Assembly: GCF_040702995.1 (NCBI RefSeq)
Contig: NZ_CP159992.1
Span: 1,265,501 to 1,329,500 of the forward strand
Length of the DNA: 64,000 nucleotides
Direction: 5' to 3'
DNA from: Paenibacillus sp. AN1007
GTDB lineage: Bacteria > Bacillota > Bacilli > Paenibacillales > Paenibacillaceae
Shown here: piece after piece, positions 7,642 through 17,706 of the stretch
How the letters are laid out: each line of letters starts with the position of its first letter
Numbering within the stretch: position 1 is the first letter of the stretch
The notes under the pieces: model-generated
Seen by the model: only the letters and a program-made list of their open reading frames with translations
Databases searched by the model: none
What the model was told of the DNA's origin: nothing
Translations under genes and position numbers: made by a program

Positions 7642-9891
7642 GTGACCTCGAAAGAAATGTCAAAAGGCAAATCTTTTCAGAATAGAGCGACAGGATGGAA
7701 GTATAGCGTGTGGGCACGCTATCTTCTCTTTTTGTTTTTAGTGATCCTCTTTTACGTGAGTCTTTCTTCCAAGCTCTTACCTGAGCGGTACGACATACAG
7801 GAAGGCACACGAAGCGAGGTGGATATCGCTGCCCCTATGCAGATCCCGAATAACAAGGCTACACTCAAGGCTCAGGAAGAAGCAGCTGAGCGTGTGCAGC
7901 CAATATATCAGATCGTGCAGATGCGCAACGAGAACTTGATGACAACGCTGCTGGACCGCATTGATCGTTTAAATCAGGATGATCAGATCTCGAGTCAGGA
8001 TAAAATCGATATTTACCGGGATGAAATTCCGCAGCGTCAGAAGGATTTTGTATCCAATTATATCAATAACAATCGAAAAACCGGTACATACTCCGACACA
8101 CTACTTGAAGAAATTCGAAATGTAGTGCAGGAACAAAGCTACCGCATTCCTGAAGAAACGTACATCAAAATCTCACGTCTGACTTCAGACGATATTCAGG
8201 AGATGAAACCAGTTGCACGAGACATCGTTGCGAGGTTGATGACGGATCAGGTCAGCGAGGCGACAGCAGCGCGGGCAAAAGTGGCGGAGATGGTTAGTGC
8301 AAGCTCGCTCAGTAAACGAACGCAGCGTGAAGTTGTACAGGAGCTTACAAGGTTGGTCGTAACTGCTAACCGTTTTTACGATGAAGAGGGAACCAAAGAA
8401 GCCAAAGTGCAGGCGCGTGAAAATACACCGACGGTGTTTATCAAGCAGGGGGATACCCTTGTTTCCAAAGGGGAGATTATCACCCCGGAGATGTACGCAC
8501 TGCTTAATGAGAATGATTTGCTGAAAAACGAAGTCAACTACTGGCCGCAGCTGGGATTGCTTTTGTTCTCATGTATGCTGTCGGCAGCGATTTTAATGTT
8601 TATCCAGCAGGGAAGCGGCACACATTTCAAATACAATAATGCCCAGCTGCTCATGCTTGTTCTCATTTTTATTATTTCCATTGTTGTGATGCATGTGACA
8701 GCCTTGATTCAAACGAATGAACGTCCGTTTATCGGATTTCTTGCACCGGTGGCTGTAGGGGCGATGCTGATTGCTCTGCTGCTGGATACATCACTCGCTT
8801 TTGTTTGTTCGATACTGGTCGGCATCTTGTCCAGCATTATTTTGAATACGCATCAGGGACAGCTTTTTGATTTTGAGCTTGGTTTCTTTGCGGTTGTCGT
8901 TTCGTTTGTAGCCATTTTTGCTACGCATCGGGCAAGTCAGCGCTCAACCATCTTGAAAGGGGCCATTATGGTCTGTCTGTTTGGGTCATTGGCTGTCTTC
9001 ACACTGGCTTTAATCGACACAGGGGACTGGAACCGCACGACAACGCTGTATGGTATCGGCTACGCGTTTGCAGGCGGGGTACTGACCGCGATTCTGGTCA
9101 TCGGACTGATGCCGTTTTTTGAAACGTCATTTGGTATCTTATCTGCACTTAAATTGGTGGAGCTTTCAAATCCGAATCATCCGCTGCTTCGCAAACTGCT
9201 CACGGAGACACCGGGTACGTATCACCACAGCGTGATGGTTGGCAACTTGTCTGAAGCGGCGGCTGAGGCGATCGGTGCGAACGGGCTGCTCTGTCGTGTC
9301 GGCTCCTATTATCATGATATCGGGAAGACCAAACGCCCGATCTATTTTATCGAGAATCAGAACAATATGGAGAATCCGCATGATTCGATTGACCCTAAGC
9401 TCAGCAAGTCAATCATCGTAGCACATGCAAGAGATGGTGTAGAGATGCAGAAGGACTACAAGCTTCCTAAGCCGATTCGTGACATTGCCGAGCAGCACCA
9501 TGGTACAACGTTCCTCCACTACTTCTACCACAAGGCGCTGCGTCAGGCGGAAGAAGCTGGGGTTGAACCGGATTTCACGGAAGAGGATTTCCGTTATCCG
9601 GGGCCGAAGGCTCAATCCAAGGAATCTGCTATAGTGGGAATTGCGGATAGTGTAGAAGCGGCTGTGCGCTCACTGCGCAAGCCGACCGTAGAGCAGGTAG
9701 AGTCCATGATCGAAAAAATTATTAAAGGTCGTCTGGACGATCATCAGTTTAATGATTGTGATCTGACAATGCGCGAACTAGATGTCGTTGCCAGAACGCT
9801 GAAGGAAACGGTGATGGGGATTTTCCATTCCAGAATCGAGTATCCGGAAGAAATCAAGAAACCAAAGCCGACGTCGCCTGAAGCCGGCTGA
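7642..9891 (+). CDS. pgpH: 7TM-HD family cyclic-di-AMP phosphodiesterase PgpH
   Basis: With the GTG start at 7642 the protein has 749 residues. It has one N-terminal membrane segment, an extracellular 7TMR-HDED domain (about 45-290), seven further membrane segments, and a cytosolic HD domain with H529 and the pair H558-D559. The orthologous YqfF/PgpH proteins hydrolyse the second messenger c-di-AMP to pApA and so control potassium and osmotic balance. The start was chosen because GAAAGGG lies 10 bp upstream; a TTG at 7633 is an alternative. The gene follows phoH by 16 bp and precedes ybeY by 32 bp. Confidence 0.93.
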   Translation: MTSKEMSKGKSFQNRATGWKYSVWARYLLFLFLVILFYVSLSSKLLPERYDIQEGTRSEVDIAAPMQIPNNKATLKAQEEAAERVQPIYQIVQMRNENLMTTLLDRIDRLNQDDQISSQDKIDIYRDEIPQRQKDFVSNYINNNRKTGTYSDTLLEEIRNVVQEQSYRIPEETYIKISRLTSDDIQEMKPVARDIVARLMTDQVSEATAARAKVAEMVSASSLSKRTQREVVQELTRLVVTANRFYDEEGTKEAKVQARENTPTVFIKQGDTLVSKGEIITPEMYALLNENDLLKNEVNYWPQLGLLLFSCMLSAAILMFIQQGSGTHFKYNNAQLLMLVLIFIISIVVMHVTALIQTNERPFIGFLAPVAVGAMLIALLLDTSLAFVCSILVGILSSIILNTHQGQLFDFELGFFAVVVSFVAIFATHRASQRSTILKGAIMVCLFGSLAVFTLALIDTGDWNRTTTLYGIGYAFAGGVLTAILVIGLMPFFETSFGILSALKLVELSNPNHPLLRKLLTETPGTYHHSVMVGNLSEAAAEAIGANGLLCRVGSYYHDIGKTKRPIYFIENQNNMENPHDSIDPKLSKSIIVAHARDGVEMQKDYKLPKPIRDIAEQHHGTTFLHYFYHKALRQAEEAGVEPDFTEEDFRYPGPKAQSKESAIVGIADSVEAAVRSLRKPTVEQVESMIEKIIKGRLDDHQFNDCDLTMRELDVVARTLKETVMGIFHSRIEYPEEIKKPKPTSPEAG

Positions 9892-9923
9892 CCATATTAT
9901 GAGCAGACAGGAGTTATGGAAGA

Positions 9924-10421
9924 ATGAGTCTTAACCTCGCATGGAATAATGAACAACAGGATAAAGAAATTACCGAACCGATGATCGCAATGCTGGAGCA
10001 GTTGCTGGCCCTTGCTGGTGAGGCTGAGGGAGTCACTGAAGGAGAGGTAGCACTTACGTTTGTAAATGATGAGCAGATTCATGAACTTAACCGTGATTAT
10101 CGGGGGATCGATCGTCCGACGGACGTGCTTTCCTTTGCGATGAACGAAACCGTAGATGAAGAATTGGACATCATCTATGAACTGGACGAAGATGAGGAAA
10201 TGGAAGAGATGCCTGATGTTCTTGGAGACATCATTATTTCAGTTCCGCGAACCATCCTGCAAAGTGAGGAGTATGGACATTCATTCGAACGTGAGCTTGG
10301 ATTTCTGTTTGTTCACGGCTTCCTACATTTGCTTGGCTATGACCACCAGGATGAGGCAAGTGAGGCAGAAATGATGGGCAAACAGGAAGCTGTTCTTGCC
10401 CGGGCCGGGTTGACACGATAA
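9924..10421 (+). CDS. ybeY: Endoribonuclease YbeY, rRNA maturation factor
   Basis: This 165-residue protein carries the invariant metal-binding motif HGFLHLLGYDH (H131, H135, H141). YbeY is a metal-dependent RNase-like protein needed for 16S rRNA 3'-end maturation and 70S quality control. It has an acidic insertion (about residues 78-97, DEELDIIYELDEDEEMEEMP) common in Gram-positive forms. The stop TAA overlaps the dgkA start by one base (TAATG), implying coupling. Confidence 0.95.
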   Translation: MSLNLAWNNEQQDKEITEPMIAMLEQLLALAGEAEGVTEGEVALTFVNDEQIHELNRDYRGIDRPTDVLSFAMNETVDEELDIIYELDEDEEMEEMPDVLGDIIISVPRTILQSEEYGHSFERELGFLFVHGFLHLLGYDHQDEASEAEMMGKQEAVLARAGLTR

Positions 10422-10798
10422 TGAAAAGGCGCTCCTGGGGTCTGGTATTCTTCAATGCTCTCGAAGGTATTGCATACGGCTTGCGGACGCAGCGCAATGT
10501 TAGAGTTCACACAGGAGCTGCCATATTGATGTGTGCAGCCGGATTTTTTTTCCACATCTCGAAAACGGACTGGATGTTTGTGCTGACAGCTGTTTTTATG
10601 GTTCTTGTCACCGAATTGATGAACACAGCTGTGGAAGCCGCTGTGGACTTAGCACAGCCCAACATACATCCGCTCGCAAAAGCGGCAAAAGACACCGCGG
10701 CTGGAGCAGTTTTGCTGGCTGCGGTGTTCGCCGTCATCATCGGATGCATTGTTTTCCTCAAACCAGTGCTTAACTGGTTGAGGATTTTACTGGGATAA
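10421..10798 (+). CDS. dgkA: Diacylglycerol/undecaprenol kinase
   Basis: This 125-residue membrane kinase has an amphipathic N-terminus (GLRTQRNVRVH), three hydrophobic helices, and the catalytic motif EL(M)NTAVEAAVDL around residues 66-76. In Firmicutes this protein mainly phosphorylates undecaprenol for cell-wall lipid recycling. The stop codon lies inside a copy of a dispersed repeat (from 10,792), so the last residues (LLG) may have been set by that sequence. It overlaps ybeY by 1 bp. A 382-bp repeat-containing gap separates it from cdd. Confidence 0.93.
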   Translation: MKRRSWGLVFFNALEGIAYGLRTQRNVRVHTGAAILMCAAGFFFHISKTDWMFVLTAVFMVLVTELMNTAVEAAVDLAQPNIHPLAKAAKDTAAGAVLLAAVFAVIIGCIVFLKPVLNWLRILLG

Positions 10799-10851
10799 CA
10801 GTAATCGAAAGGTTATTCTGTCATCGGAGTGCCCAGTGTAATTAAAGGTTC
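10792..10851 (+). repeat. Dispersed repeat, copy A (truncated, 3' part)
   Basis: From GGGATAACAG to GGTTC this stretch matches the 3' part of copy B (11,060-11,123) almost base for base, including a shared 19-bp core ending in CATCGGAGTGCC. It keeps the GATAACAG/CTGTCATC stem. It starts inside the last codons of dgkA. Confidence 0.85.
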
Positions 10852-10934
10852 TAAGATTTTATTGTTTTAATTGCACACCACCAAATAAAGTGTGTCTCTG
10901 TTTTTAAGTTGATTTTCCTGAGATTACACGATAA

Positions 10935-11123
10935 CGGAGAGGACAGAAATAACCAGGAGAAGCGAAGCGTTCGCCTGAAAGCTTTCCAAGGGAAAGCTGC
11001 ATCGAAAGCATAAGCTATCACTGGATTTTCACTTTGGAAAAAGTGATTGAAAAAATCCGGGGATAACAGCGATCGGAAGGTTATTCTGTCATCGGAGTGC
11101 CCCAGTGTAATCCCCGAAGGTTC
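10935..11123 (+). repeat. Dispersed repeat, copy B (full length, hairpin-rich)
   Basis: This non-coding element of about 190 bp folds into successive hairpins: GCGAA/TTCGC near 10,962-10,974, AGCTTTCC/GGAAAGCT (10,980-10,998), CACTTT/AAAGTG (11,030-11,045), and an outer stem CGGGGAT/ATCCCCG (about 11,058-11,116) enclosing GATAACAG/CTGTCATC. No open reading frame fits it. A diverged copy lies at about 38,560-38,690. It fills most of the dgkA-cdd gap. Confidence 0.8.
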
Positions 11124-11180
11124 GAATCAACTTAACTCAAAGAGCACACCTTTATACCCACCCTAAGGGAGAGAAGATAA

Positions 11181-11594
11181 ATGGATAATGGCTTGTTAAT
11201 GCAGGAAGCAATAAAGGCACGTACGAAGGCGTATACGCCATATTCCCATTTCGGGGTAGGCGCAGCATTATTGGATAGCGAAGGTCAGGTGCATCATGGA
11301 TGCAACATTGAAAATGCAGCCTACACACCGGGAAACTGTGCCGAGCGTACGGCGATGTTCAGTGCCATTGCTGGAGGGCATAAGCCGCGCAGTTTCAAAG
11401 CGATGGCGATTGTAGGAGATACCGAAGGACCGATCGCACCTTGTGGTGTATGCCGCCAGGTGATGTTTGAGCTGTGTGAGCCCGACATGAAGGTTATATT
11501 GGGTAATTTAAAGGGTGACTTGTTGGAAACAACCGTTGCTGAACTGCTGCCATGGGCTTTCGGGCCTTCAGATTTGAATTCTACCAAAAAATAA
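11181..11594 (+). CDS. cdd: Cytidine deaminase
   Basis: This 137-residue protein is a homotetrameric-type cytidine deaminase. Zinc ligands are C53, C88 and C91, with catalytic E55 in the motif CAERTA and the second motif PCGVCRQ. It converts cytidine and deoxycytidine to uridine forms for pyrimidine salvage. The ribosome-binding site GGGAGAGA precedes the ATG. It is followed by era at 32 bp, as in Bacillus. Confidence 0.95.
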   Translation: MDNGLLMQEAIKARTKAYTPYSHFGVGAALLDSEGQVHHGCNIENAAYTPGNCAERTAMFSAIAGGHKPRSFKAMAIVGDTEGPIAPCGVCRQVMFELCEPDMKVILGNLKGDLLETTVAELLPWAFGPSDLNSTKK

Positions 11595-11626
11595 ATTTCA
11601 GGCCTAGGCGCCTGATGGAGGAACAT

Positions 11627-12526
11627 ATGAAAAAACAAGCATTTAAATCCGGATTTGTCGCGATTATTGGACGTCCTAACGTGGGTAAGTCTACTTTAAT
11701 GAATCAGGTTATTGGACAAAAAATAGCAATTATGTCGGACAAGCCGCAAACGACACGGAACAAAATTCATGGGGTGTACACATCAAATGAGGAACAGATT
11801 GTTTTTCTGGATACGCCTGGTATTCATAAACGTCAATCCAAGCTTGGGGACTACATGAATGAAACGGCATTGAACACGCTTGGAGAGGTTGAGGCAGCCT
11901 TGTTCCTCATTGATGCATCGGAAGGTATGGGAGGCGGGGACCGCTACATCGCCGAGCAGTTAAAAAGTGTACGCACACCGGTCATTCTGGTTATGAATAA
12001 AATTGACAAAATTGCGCCGGAAGCACTGCTGCCGCTGATTGAGGAATATCGCAAACTGCATGATTTTGCTGAAATCATACCCGTGTCGGCGATGCTTGGC
12101 AGTAATGTAAGCACACTGCTGGAGCAAATTGGCAAGTATTTACCGGAAGGACCGCAGTATTATCCGGAAGACCAAGTGACGGATCATCCCGAGCAGTTTG
12201 TATGTGCAGAGCTGATCCGTGAGAAAATTCTGCAGATGACACGTGAGGAAGTGCCTCACTCCATCGCCGTGACAATTGAAGACATGAAAGTGCAGGATAA
12301 CGGTGTAGTGTATATCTCCGCTGTTATCTTTGTAGAGCGTGATTCACAAAAAGGGATTATTATCGGTAAGCAGGGAGCGCTGCTGAAAGAAGTCGGCAAA
12401 CGAGCTCGTCAGGACATCCAAAACCTGCTTGGTTCCAGAATTTTCATGGATCTATGGGTGAAGGTGAAAAAGGACTGGAGAAATCAGGACCGTGTTCTGC
12501 GTGACCTAGGTTTTGGACGCGAGTAA
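11627..12526 (+). CDS. era: GTPase Era, 30S ribosome assembly factor
   Basis: This 299-residue protein has the P-loop GRPNVGKST near the start, switch motif DTPGIH, the NKID guanine-specificity motif, and a C-terminal KH domain ([14 protein letters not shown]). Era binds the 3' end of 16S rRNA and links ribosome maturation to growth. I chose ATG 11,627 because GGAGG lies 6 bp upstream and the sequence then begins as expected for Era. The longer reading frame from 11,552 overlaps cdd and has no family support. Confidence 0.96.
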   Translation: MKKQAFKSGFVAIIGRPNVGKSTLMNQVIGQKIAIMSDKPQTTRNKIHGVYTSNEEQIVFLDTPGIHKRQSKLGDYMNETALNTLGEVEAALFLIDASEGMGGGDRYIAEQLKSVRTPVILVMNKIDKIAPEALLPLIEEYRKLHDFAEIIPVSAMLGSNVSTLLEQIGKYLPEGPQYYPEDQVTDHPEQFVCAELIREKILQMTREEVPHSIAVTIEDMKVQDNGVVYISAVIFVERDSQKGIIIGKQGALLKEVGKRARQDIQNLLGSRIFMDLWVKVKKDWRNQDRVLRDLGFGRE

Positions 12527-12670
12527 ACTTGGCATAACCATGTGATCGCTGTGATTTTCTTAAAAAGTTTATTTCATATCCATTAATTGCAACACATAGT
12601 TTTCCTTGCAGGACTCCATCCTATCGGGTAGAACCAAACGTCATTTCCGAAGAGAGAGGATGAATTTCCG

Positions 12671-12811
12671 ATGCGGGATTTTTCATGGAAGGTATTTGCA
12701 ATGACAGGGGATGTCGAATCCTATTTGTTATATACCGAGACGTGTAACTCGTCAGGACAGGAGTCAGACACTGCAGGGGAAGTGAGTGAAGATGAAGAAG
12801 CTGAAGTATAA
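12671..12811 (+). CDS. yqzL: YqzL family small protein
   Basis: This 46-residue reading frame begins MRDFSWKVFAMTGDVESYLLY, which matches the YqzL family found between era and recO in Bacilli. The tail is rich in Glu and Asp. Its function is unknown. The ATG is preceded by AGAGAGGA at about 12 bp. The stop lies 33 bp before recO. Confidence 0.85.
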   Translation: MRDFSWKVFAMTGDVESYLLYTETCNSSGQESDTAGEVSEDEEAEV

Positions 12812-12844
12812 TGGGCCGATTCAGGAATGGTCAGGTGACGAGGC

Positions 12845-13597
12845 ATGTTATATCGGGTGGAAGGCATTGTCATCCGCAGTATGGACTACGGTGAAGGGAA
12901 TAAAATTGTAACGCTTTGCACCGAAAGCGGCGGAAAAGCAGGTGTACTCGTCCGCGGTGCCAAAAAGCCCAAAAGCCGTCATGCTGCACTGGTGCAGCCA
13001 TTTACTTATGGTCAATATGTTTATTTTCGCAATACGGGTCTCGGAACTTTGAACGCTGGTGAGATTATTGAATCCAATCATGAGCTTCGTGAGGATTTGG
13101 TGAAAGCAGCGTATGCATCCTATGCATGTGAACTGCTCGATCGAGTGCTTCAGGATGAAGAGACGGGTGCGTTTTGGTTCAAGCAGTTAAAAGCCTGTTT
13201 ACAAGCTTTAAAAGAAGATAAAGATCCTGCGGTAATCATCAGTCTTTATGAGATGAAAATATTACAGGCTGCTGGTTACGGCCCGCAGCTGGATGAATGT
13301 ATCTCCTGTAATCACGAACGGCCGGACGAGCAGTTATTGATTAGTCCCAGACTTGGCGGGGTGCTGTGCAGGGCTTGTAAGCATTTTGACCCGCCTGCAA
13401 TGTCAGTTAGTCCAAAGACGCTAAAGCTGCTGCGTCTGTTTGTGCAGCTGGACCTGCAGCGCTTGGGAAATATATCGGTTAGCGATGCAACTCGCAATGA
13501 AATAAAAAAAATAATGCGAGCTTTTATGGACCATCAACTAGGTCTTCATCTTAAATCCCGTTCTTTCCTAGACCAGATGGAGAAGTACGGGATTTGA
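12845..13597 (+). CDS. recO: DNA repair protein RecO
   Basis: This 250-residue protein has the N-terminal OB fold (EGIVIRSMDYGEGNKIVTL) and a helical C-terminal half with a four-cysteine zinc site (CISC and CRAC). RecO anneals single strands and, with RecR, loads RecA on SSB-coated DNA. The ATG at 12,845 is preceded by a weak GACGAGG. It lies in the era-yqzL-recO order conserved across Bacilli. Confidence 0.94.
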   Translation: MLYRVEGIVIRSMDYGEGNKIVTLCTESGGKAGVLVRGAKKPKSRHAALVQPFTYGQYVYFRNTGLGTLNAGEIIESNHELREDLVKAAYASYACELLDRVLQDEETGAFWFKQLKACLQALKEDKDPAVIISLYEMKILQAAGYGPQLDECISCNHERPDEQLLISPRLGGVLCRACKHFDPPAMSVSPKTLKLLRLFVQLDLQRLGNISVSDATRNEIKKIMRAFMDHQLGLHLKSRSFLDQMEKYGI

Positions 13598-13679
13598 ACT
13601 GTAATCTGTTTTGAAAATAGTTATTGACTTCATACTTGATTTTATATATTATGAAATATAAATTCTCTTTTTGGAGACA

Positions 13680-13960
13680 TGCATTGAACGAGAAAGTAGG
13701 AAACTGGATTCAAAATAGGATGGATATATAAGCTGTTGTTATAGCGGTTTATATTTCATAGTTAAGCGAGTCAGGGACGGTGGGAGCCTGATTGAATCGG
13801 TTTGTGAACAGGGCACTCGGGAGCATGAATGGACACGGAAAAGTGGGCCGGATCAGACATGAACATGTTTGAATTAGGCCAAGTAGGGTGGAACCGCGGG
13901 AACAGCTCTCGTCCCTACGTCTGTACATCAGGCGTAGGGCGAGGGCTATTTATGATTTGC
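13680..13960 (+). promoter_or_regulatory. T-box leader of glyQS
   Basis: The T-box core AGGGTGGAACCGCG is present at about 13,885-13,898. Upstream are Stem I features: AGTA near 13,694 and the GTCAGGGACGGTGGGAGCCTGA distal-loop region around 13,770. The terminator arms CTCGTCCCTACG and CGTAGGGCGAG (about 13,908-13,946) lie just downstream. The leader senses uncharged tRNA-Gly and lets transcription continue into glyQS. I did not assign the specifier codon with certainty. Confidence 0.92.
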
Positions 13961-14009
13961 TGTACTTCTCCTATGCTTGCTATCAAACCAACCGAAAAGG
14001 AGCATGTTT

Positions 14010-14897
14010 ATGAATTTTCAGCAGATGATCTTAACGCTCGAGCAATTCTGGGCCGAGCATAACTGTATTATCGTTCAGCCATATGACACGGAAAAGGGGG
14101 CAGGTACAATGAACCCAATGACCTTTTTGCGTTCACTTGGACCAGAGCCTTGGAAAGTGGCTTATGTTGAGCCTTCCCGCCGTCCGTCCGATGGCCGTTA
14201 TGGCGAGAACCCTAACCGGTTGTATCAACATCATCAGTTCCAGGTAATTATCAAGCCTTCTCCAGACAACATCCAGGAAATCTATCTGGAAAGTTTGAAT
14301 CGTTTGGGTATTGATCCTCTTAAACATGATATCCGGTTTGTTGAAGACAACTGGGAAAACCCTTCCCTTGGCTGCGCAGGCCTTGGCTGGGAAGTTTGGC
14401 TGGACGGGATGGAGATTACGCAGTTCACGTATTTCCAGCAGGTCGGTGGAATCGAAACCAATCCGGTAGCCGTGGAGATTACGTATGGTATGGAGCGCCT
14501 TGCTTCCTACATACAGGATAAAGAGAATGTATTCGATCTGGAATGGGTTGAAGGTATTGCCTATGGCGATGTATTCCGTCAGCCTGAATTTGAACATTCC
14601 AAATATACGTTTGAAGTCTCTGACGTTAAGATGCTGTTTACCCTTTTTAATATGTACGAAGAAGAAGCAAACAAAGCGATGGCACAGCATCTGGTATTCC
14701 CGGCTTATGACTATGTGCTGAAATGCTCTCATACGTTCAACTTGCTGGATGCACGCGGGGCAATCAGTGTGACAGAACGTACCGGTTACATTACCCGGGT
14801 TCGCAACCTTGCACGTCAAGTCGCAGCAACATATGTAGAAGAGCGCGAGAAGCTGGGCTTCCCGCTGATCAAGAAAGGGGGGGCCGAGAATGTCTAA
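14010..14897 (+). CDS. glyQ: Glycyl-tRNA synthetase alpha subunit
   Basis: This 295-residue protein is the catalytic alpha subunit of the tetrameric (alpha2-beta2) glycyl-tRNA synthetase (start [19 protein letters not shown], motif [15 protein letters not shown]). It activates glycine and charges tRNA-Gly. I chose ATG 14,010 because AAAAGGAG ends 7 bp upstream. It is controlled by the T-box leader. It overlaps glyS by 8 bp. Confidence 0.96.
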   Translation: MNFQQMILTLEQFWAEHNCIIVQPYDTEKGAGTMNPMTFLRSLGPEPWKVAYVEPSRRPSDGRYGENPNRLYQHHQFQVIIKPSPDNIQEIYLESLNRLGIDPLKHDIRFVEDNWENPSLGCAGLGWEVWLDGMEITQFTYFQQVGGIETNPVAVEITYGMERLASYIQDKENVFDLEWVEGIAYGDVFRQPEFEHSKYTFEVSDVKMLFTLFNMYEEEANKAMAQHLVFPAYDYVLKCSHTFNLLDARGAISVTERTGYITRVRNLARQVAATYVEEREKLGFPLIKKGGAENV

Positions 14898-16965
14898 AGA
14901 TCTATTATTTGAGATTGGTCTGGAAGAAGTGCCTGCACGTTTTATCCGGGCTGCAATTGCACAGCTTCAGGAACGCATCGTGAAATGGCTTGATGCATCC
15001 CGTATTGCGTATGGTGAAGTACAGGCTTATGCCACACCCCGCCGTCTAGCCATTCTTATTCAGAACGTAGCGGAAAAGCAGGAAGATGTAGAGGAAGATG
15101 TAAAGGGACCTTCCCGCAAAATTGCGCTGGATGACAGCGGAAGCTGGAGCAAAGCAGCTCTTGGATTTGCACGCAGTCAAGGCGTGGAGCCCGATCAGTT
15201 TACATTTAAAGAGCTGAACGGTGTTGAATACATCTATGCCGTGAAAAGCAGTAAAGGTGTCGATACAGCATCTGTTATAGGTGAAGGTCTGCTTTCCGTT
15301 CTGCATGCTATGACTTTCCCGAAATTTATGCGCTGGGCATCATATGATTTCAAGTTCGTTCGTCCAATTCGCTGGATTACTGCACTGTATGGCACGGAAG
15401 TGATCGACCTTGAAGTAACGGGTGTCAAAGCAGGCAATGTAACGCGCGGCCATCGTTTCTTGGGTAATGAAACGGTTGTGTCCGAGCCTGCAGCCTATGT
15501 GGAGGCACTTCGTGCGCAGCATGTCATTGCGGATATTTCGGAACGCGAACAGATGATTGTATCCCAGATTCAGGCGCTGGCTGCTGAGAAGAACTGGAAT
15601 ATCGCGATCAAGGAAGATCTGCTGGAAGAGGTATTGTTCTTGGTGGAAACACCGACGGTACTGTTCGGCACCTTTGATTCTGCTTTCCTCAATATTCCTC
15701 AAGAGGTTCTGATCACATCCATGCGTGAGCATCAACGCTACTTCCCTGTGTTGAATCAGGAAGGTCAGCTGCTGCCTTACTTTGTTACCGTCCGTAACGG
15801 TGGCAGTGATTCCCTTGATATCATCGCCAAAGGGAATGAAAAAGTACTCCGCGCCCGCCTGTCAGATGCAAAATTCTTCTACGAGGAAGATCAGAAACTG
15901 GAGATCAAGGATGCCCTGTCCAAGCTCGAAAGCATTGTATTCCAAGAAGAGCTTGGTACGGTTGGAGATAAAGTTCGCCGCATTCGGAAAATCGCTGACA
16001 GTCTGGCGGCGAAGCTGCAGGTATCTGGCGATGTGGCTGAATCCGTCAGCCGGTCTGCAGATATCTGCAAGTTTGACCTTGTTACATTGATGGTTGGAGA
16101 ATTCCCTGAACTTCAAGGAGTGATGGGGGAAGATTACGCTCGAAAAGCAGGAGAAAAAGAACAGGTTGCCAAAGCTGTGTTTGAACATTACCAGCCTCGT
16201 TTTGCTGGAGACCAGTCACCCGCATCACTGGTTGGAGCGATCGTCAGCGCGGCAGACAAAATCGATACAATCGTTGGCTGCTTCTCCATCAATATTATCC
16301 CTACAGGATCTCAAGACCCTTATGCACTTCGTCGTCAAGCTGCGGGTATTGTACAAATTTTGCTGGATCATCAGCTTCCGCTGACCTTGTCCGATGTATT
16401 CGGCGCAGCGCTTGAAGTTCACGCACAGATGAATCTGTTGAAACGTGCTGATACAGAGATTCGTAAAGACCTGCAGGACTTCTTCGCACTTCGTGTGAAA
16501 AAATTACTCTCTGAAACGGTCCGATATGATGTTGTTGATGCGGTGATTGCTTCCGGATTTGATGATATCAGTGCAATCGTTCCAAAAGGTGAGGCATTGA
16601 TGAGAGCTGTGCTGGCAGGGGATGAATTCAAAACAACAGTGGAATCCTTCAACCGTGTAGGAAACCTAGCAGCCAAAGCCTCTAATGCTGCCGTACATCC
16701 TGAACTGTTTACAGAAGACGGAGAGCGTCAGCTGTTTGATGCCTGGAATCAAACCCGTGGAACCTATCGTGATGCACTGTCTAAGCATAACGCTGAAGAA
16801 GCTTTGGCCATCGCATCCGGATGGAAGGGTGCCATTACTGTTTTCTTTGATTCTGTTATGGTTATGGCTGAAGATGAAGCGGTTCGGGCGAATCGACTTG
16901 CGCTGCTTGCATCCATTGATCAGGATCTGAAAGGATTCGCTGATTTCTCCAAATTGGTTGGATAG
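14890..16965 (+). CDS. glyS: Glycyl-tRNA synthetase beta subunit
   Basis: This 691-residue protein matches the beta subunit over its length. It begins [16 protein letters not shown], has the central domain with IRWITALYG, and ends in a DALR-type anticodon-binding region. It recognises tRNA-Gly for the GlyQ catalytic subunit. Translation is probably coupled, because its ATG lies inside the end of glyQ. A terminator follows at about 17,047. Confidence 0.96.
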   Translation: MSKDLLFEIGLEEVPARFIRAAIAQLQERIVKWLDASRIAYGEVQAYATPRRLAILIQNVAEKQEDVEEDVKGPSRKIALDDSGSWSKAALGFARSQGVEPDQFTFKELNGVEYIYAVKSSKGVDTASVIGEGLLSVLHAMTFPKFMRWASYDFKFVRPIRWITALYGTEVIDLEVTGVKAGNVTRGHRFLGNETVVSEPAAYVEALRAQHVIADISEREQMIVSQIQALAAEKNWNIAIKEDLLEEVLFLVETPTVLFGTFDSAFLNIPQEVLITSMREHQRYFPVLNQEGQLLPYFVTVRNGGSDSLDIIAKGNEKVLRARLSDAKFFYEEDQKLEIKDALSKLESIVFQEELGTVGDKVRRIRKIADSLAAKLQVSGDVAESVSRSADICKFDLVTLMVGEFPELQGVMGEDYARKAGEKEQVAKAVFEHYQPRFAGDQSPASLVGAIVSAADKIDTIVGCFSINIIPTGSQDPYALRRQAAGIVQILLDHQLPLTLSDVFGAALEVHAQMNLLKRADTEIRKDLQDFFALRVKKLLSETVRYDVVDAVIASGFDDISAIVPKGEALMRAVLAGDEFKTTVESFNRVGNLAAKASNAAVHPELFTEDGERQLFDAWNQTRGTYRDALSKHNAEEALAIASGWKGAITVFFDSVMVMAEDEAVRANRLALLASIDQDLKGFADFSKLVG

Positions 16966-17046
16966 TGCTGCTGTAATCTGTGATTCGTTTCATAAGTTCG
17001 GCAGAACACAAATGCAGTATTAAAGAACGTTATATGAGGGTATAAA

Positions 17047-17095
17047 TATACGGAACGGGTTGTTTTGTTTGTAGAAAACAGCCGCTCCGTATTTT
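17047..17095 (+). terminator. Terminator of glyQS
   Basis: ATACGGA pairs with TCCGTAT, extended by GG/CC and TTTT/AAAA pairs, followed by TTTTA. The T-tract is short. Confidence 0.7.
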
Positions 17096-17170
17096 AGCCT
17101 TTGTTTTCTCCAATGGGGACAGAAGGATTTTCAGTGACTGAGGTCGTATATTACAATATGCAGATATTTT

Positions 17171-17659
17171 ATGAAACCGGGTGGTTTGGGTTTGAGTGAA
17201 TTGAATGTACGTCATATCGTTGTTGATGGAGATGCTTGCCCGGTGAAGACGGAGATTGCCAATACGGCGCGCCTCTTTCAAATTCCTGTACTGCTGGTAT
17301 CGTCTTTTGATCATTTGCTGCAGGGAGGAGAAGGCATACGAACCGTGCAGGTGGATCGCAGTGATCAGAGTGCAGACCTGTACATTGCGAATCATATCAA
17401 GCCGTATGATGTCGTCATTACACAGGATTACGGACTTGCTGCGCTTGCGCTTGGCAAACGTTGTTATGTTTTATCGTTCAGAGGTAGAGAATTCAACGAT
17501 CGGGATATTGATTTTATGCTCGATTCCCGCCACACTGCGGCCAAAGCTCGGCGTAGAGGGCATTATGGGAAAGGCCCAAAACCCTTTACAGAGCAGGATC
17601 GAGAAATTTTTCAACATAAACTGACAAAACTTTTGAAAGATTTGCAGGAGAATGTGTAA
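17171..17659 (+). CDS. YaiI/YqxD family protein (DUF188, PIN-like)
   Basis: This protein of about 155-162 residues carries the family signature VVDGDACPVK and the ITQDYGLAALALGK region. The fold is related to PIN nucleases, but no activity is established. The ATG at 17,171 lacks a clear ribosome-binding site. A TTG at 17,192 after GGGTGGTTTGGG is a plausible true start, so the N-terminus is uncertain. It sits just upstream of dnaG, as yqxD does in B. subtilis. Confidence 0.88.
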   Translation: MKPGGLGLSELNVRHIVVDGDACPVKTEIANTARLFQIPVLLVSSFDHLLQGGEGIRTVQVDRSDQSADLYIANHIKPYDVVITQDYGLAALALGKRCYVLSFRGREFNDRDIDFMLDSRHTAAKARRRGHYGKGPKPFTEQDREIFQHKLTKLLKDLQENV

Positions 17660-17706
17660 GTTTATCGAATTATATTTACGTGTTAGAAGAGATGAAGGTG
17701 GCCGAG

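Noticed and set aside
13829..14062. 77-codon frame over the T-box and glyQ start
   Set aside because: It lies in the structured leader and overlaps glyQ. The T-box fully explains the sequence.
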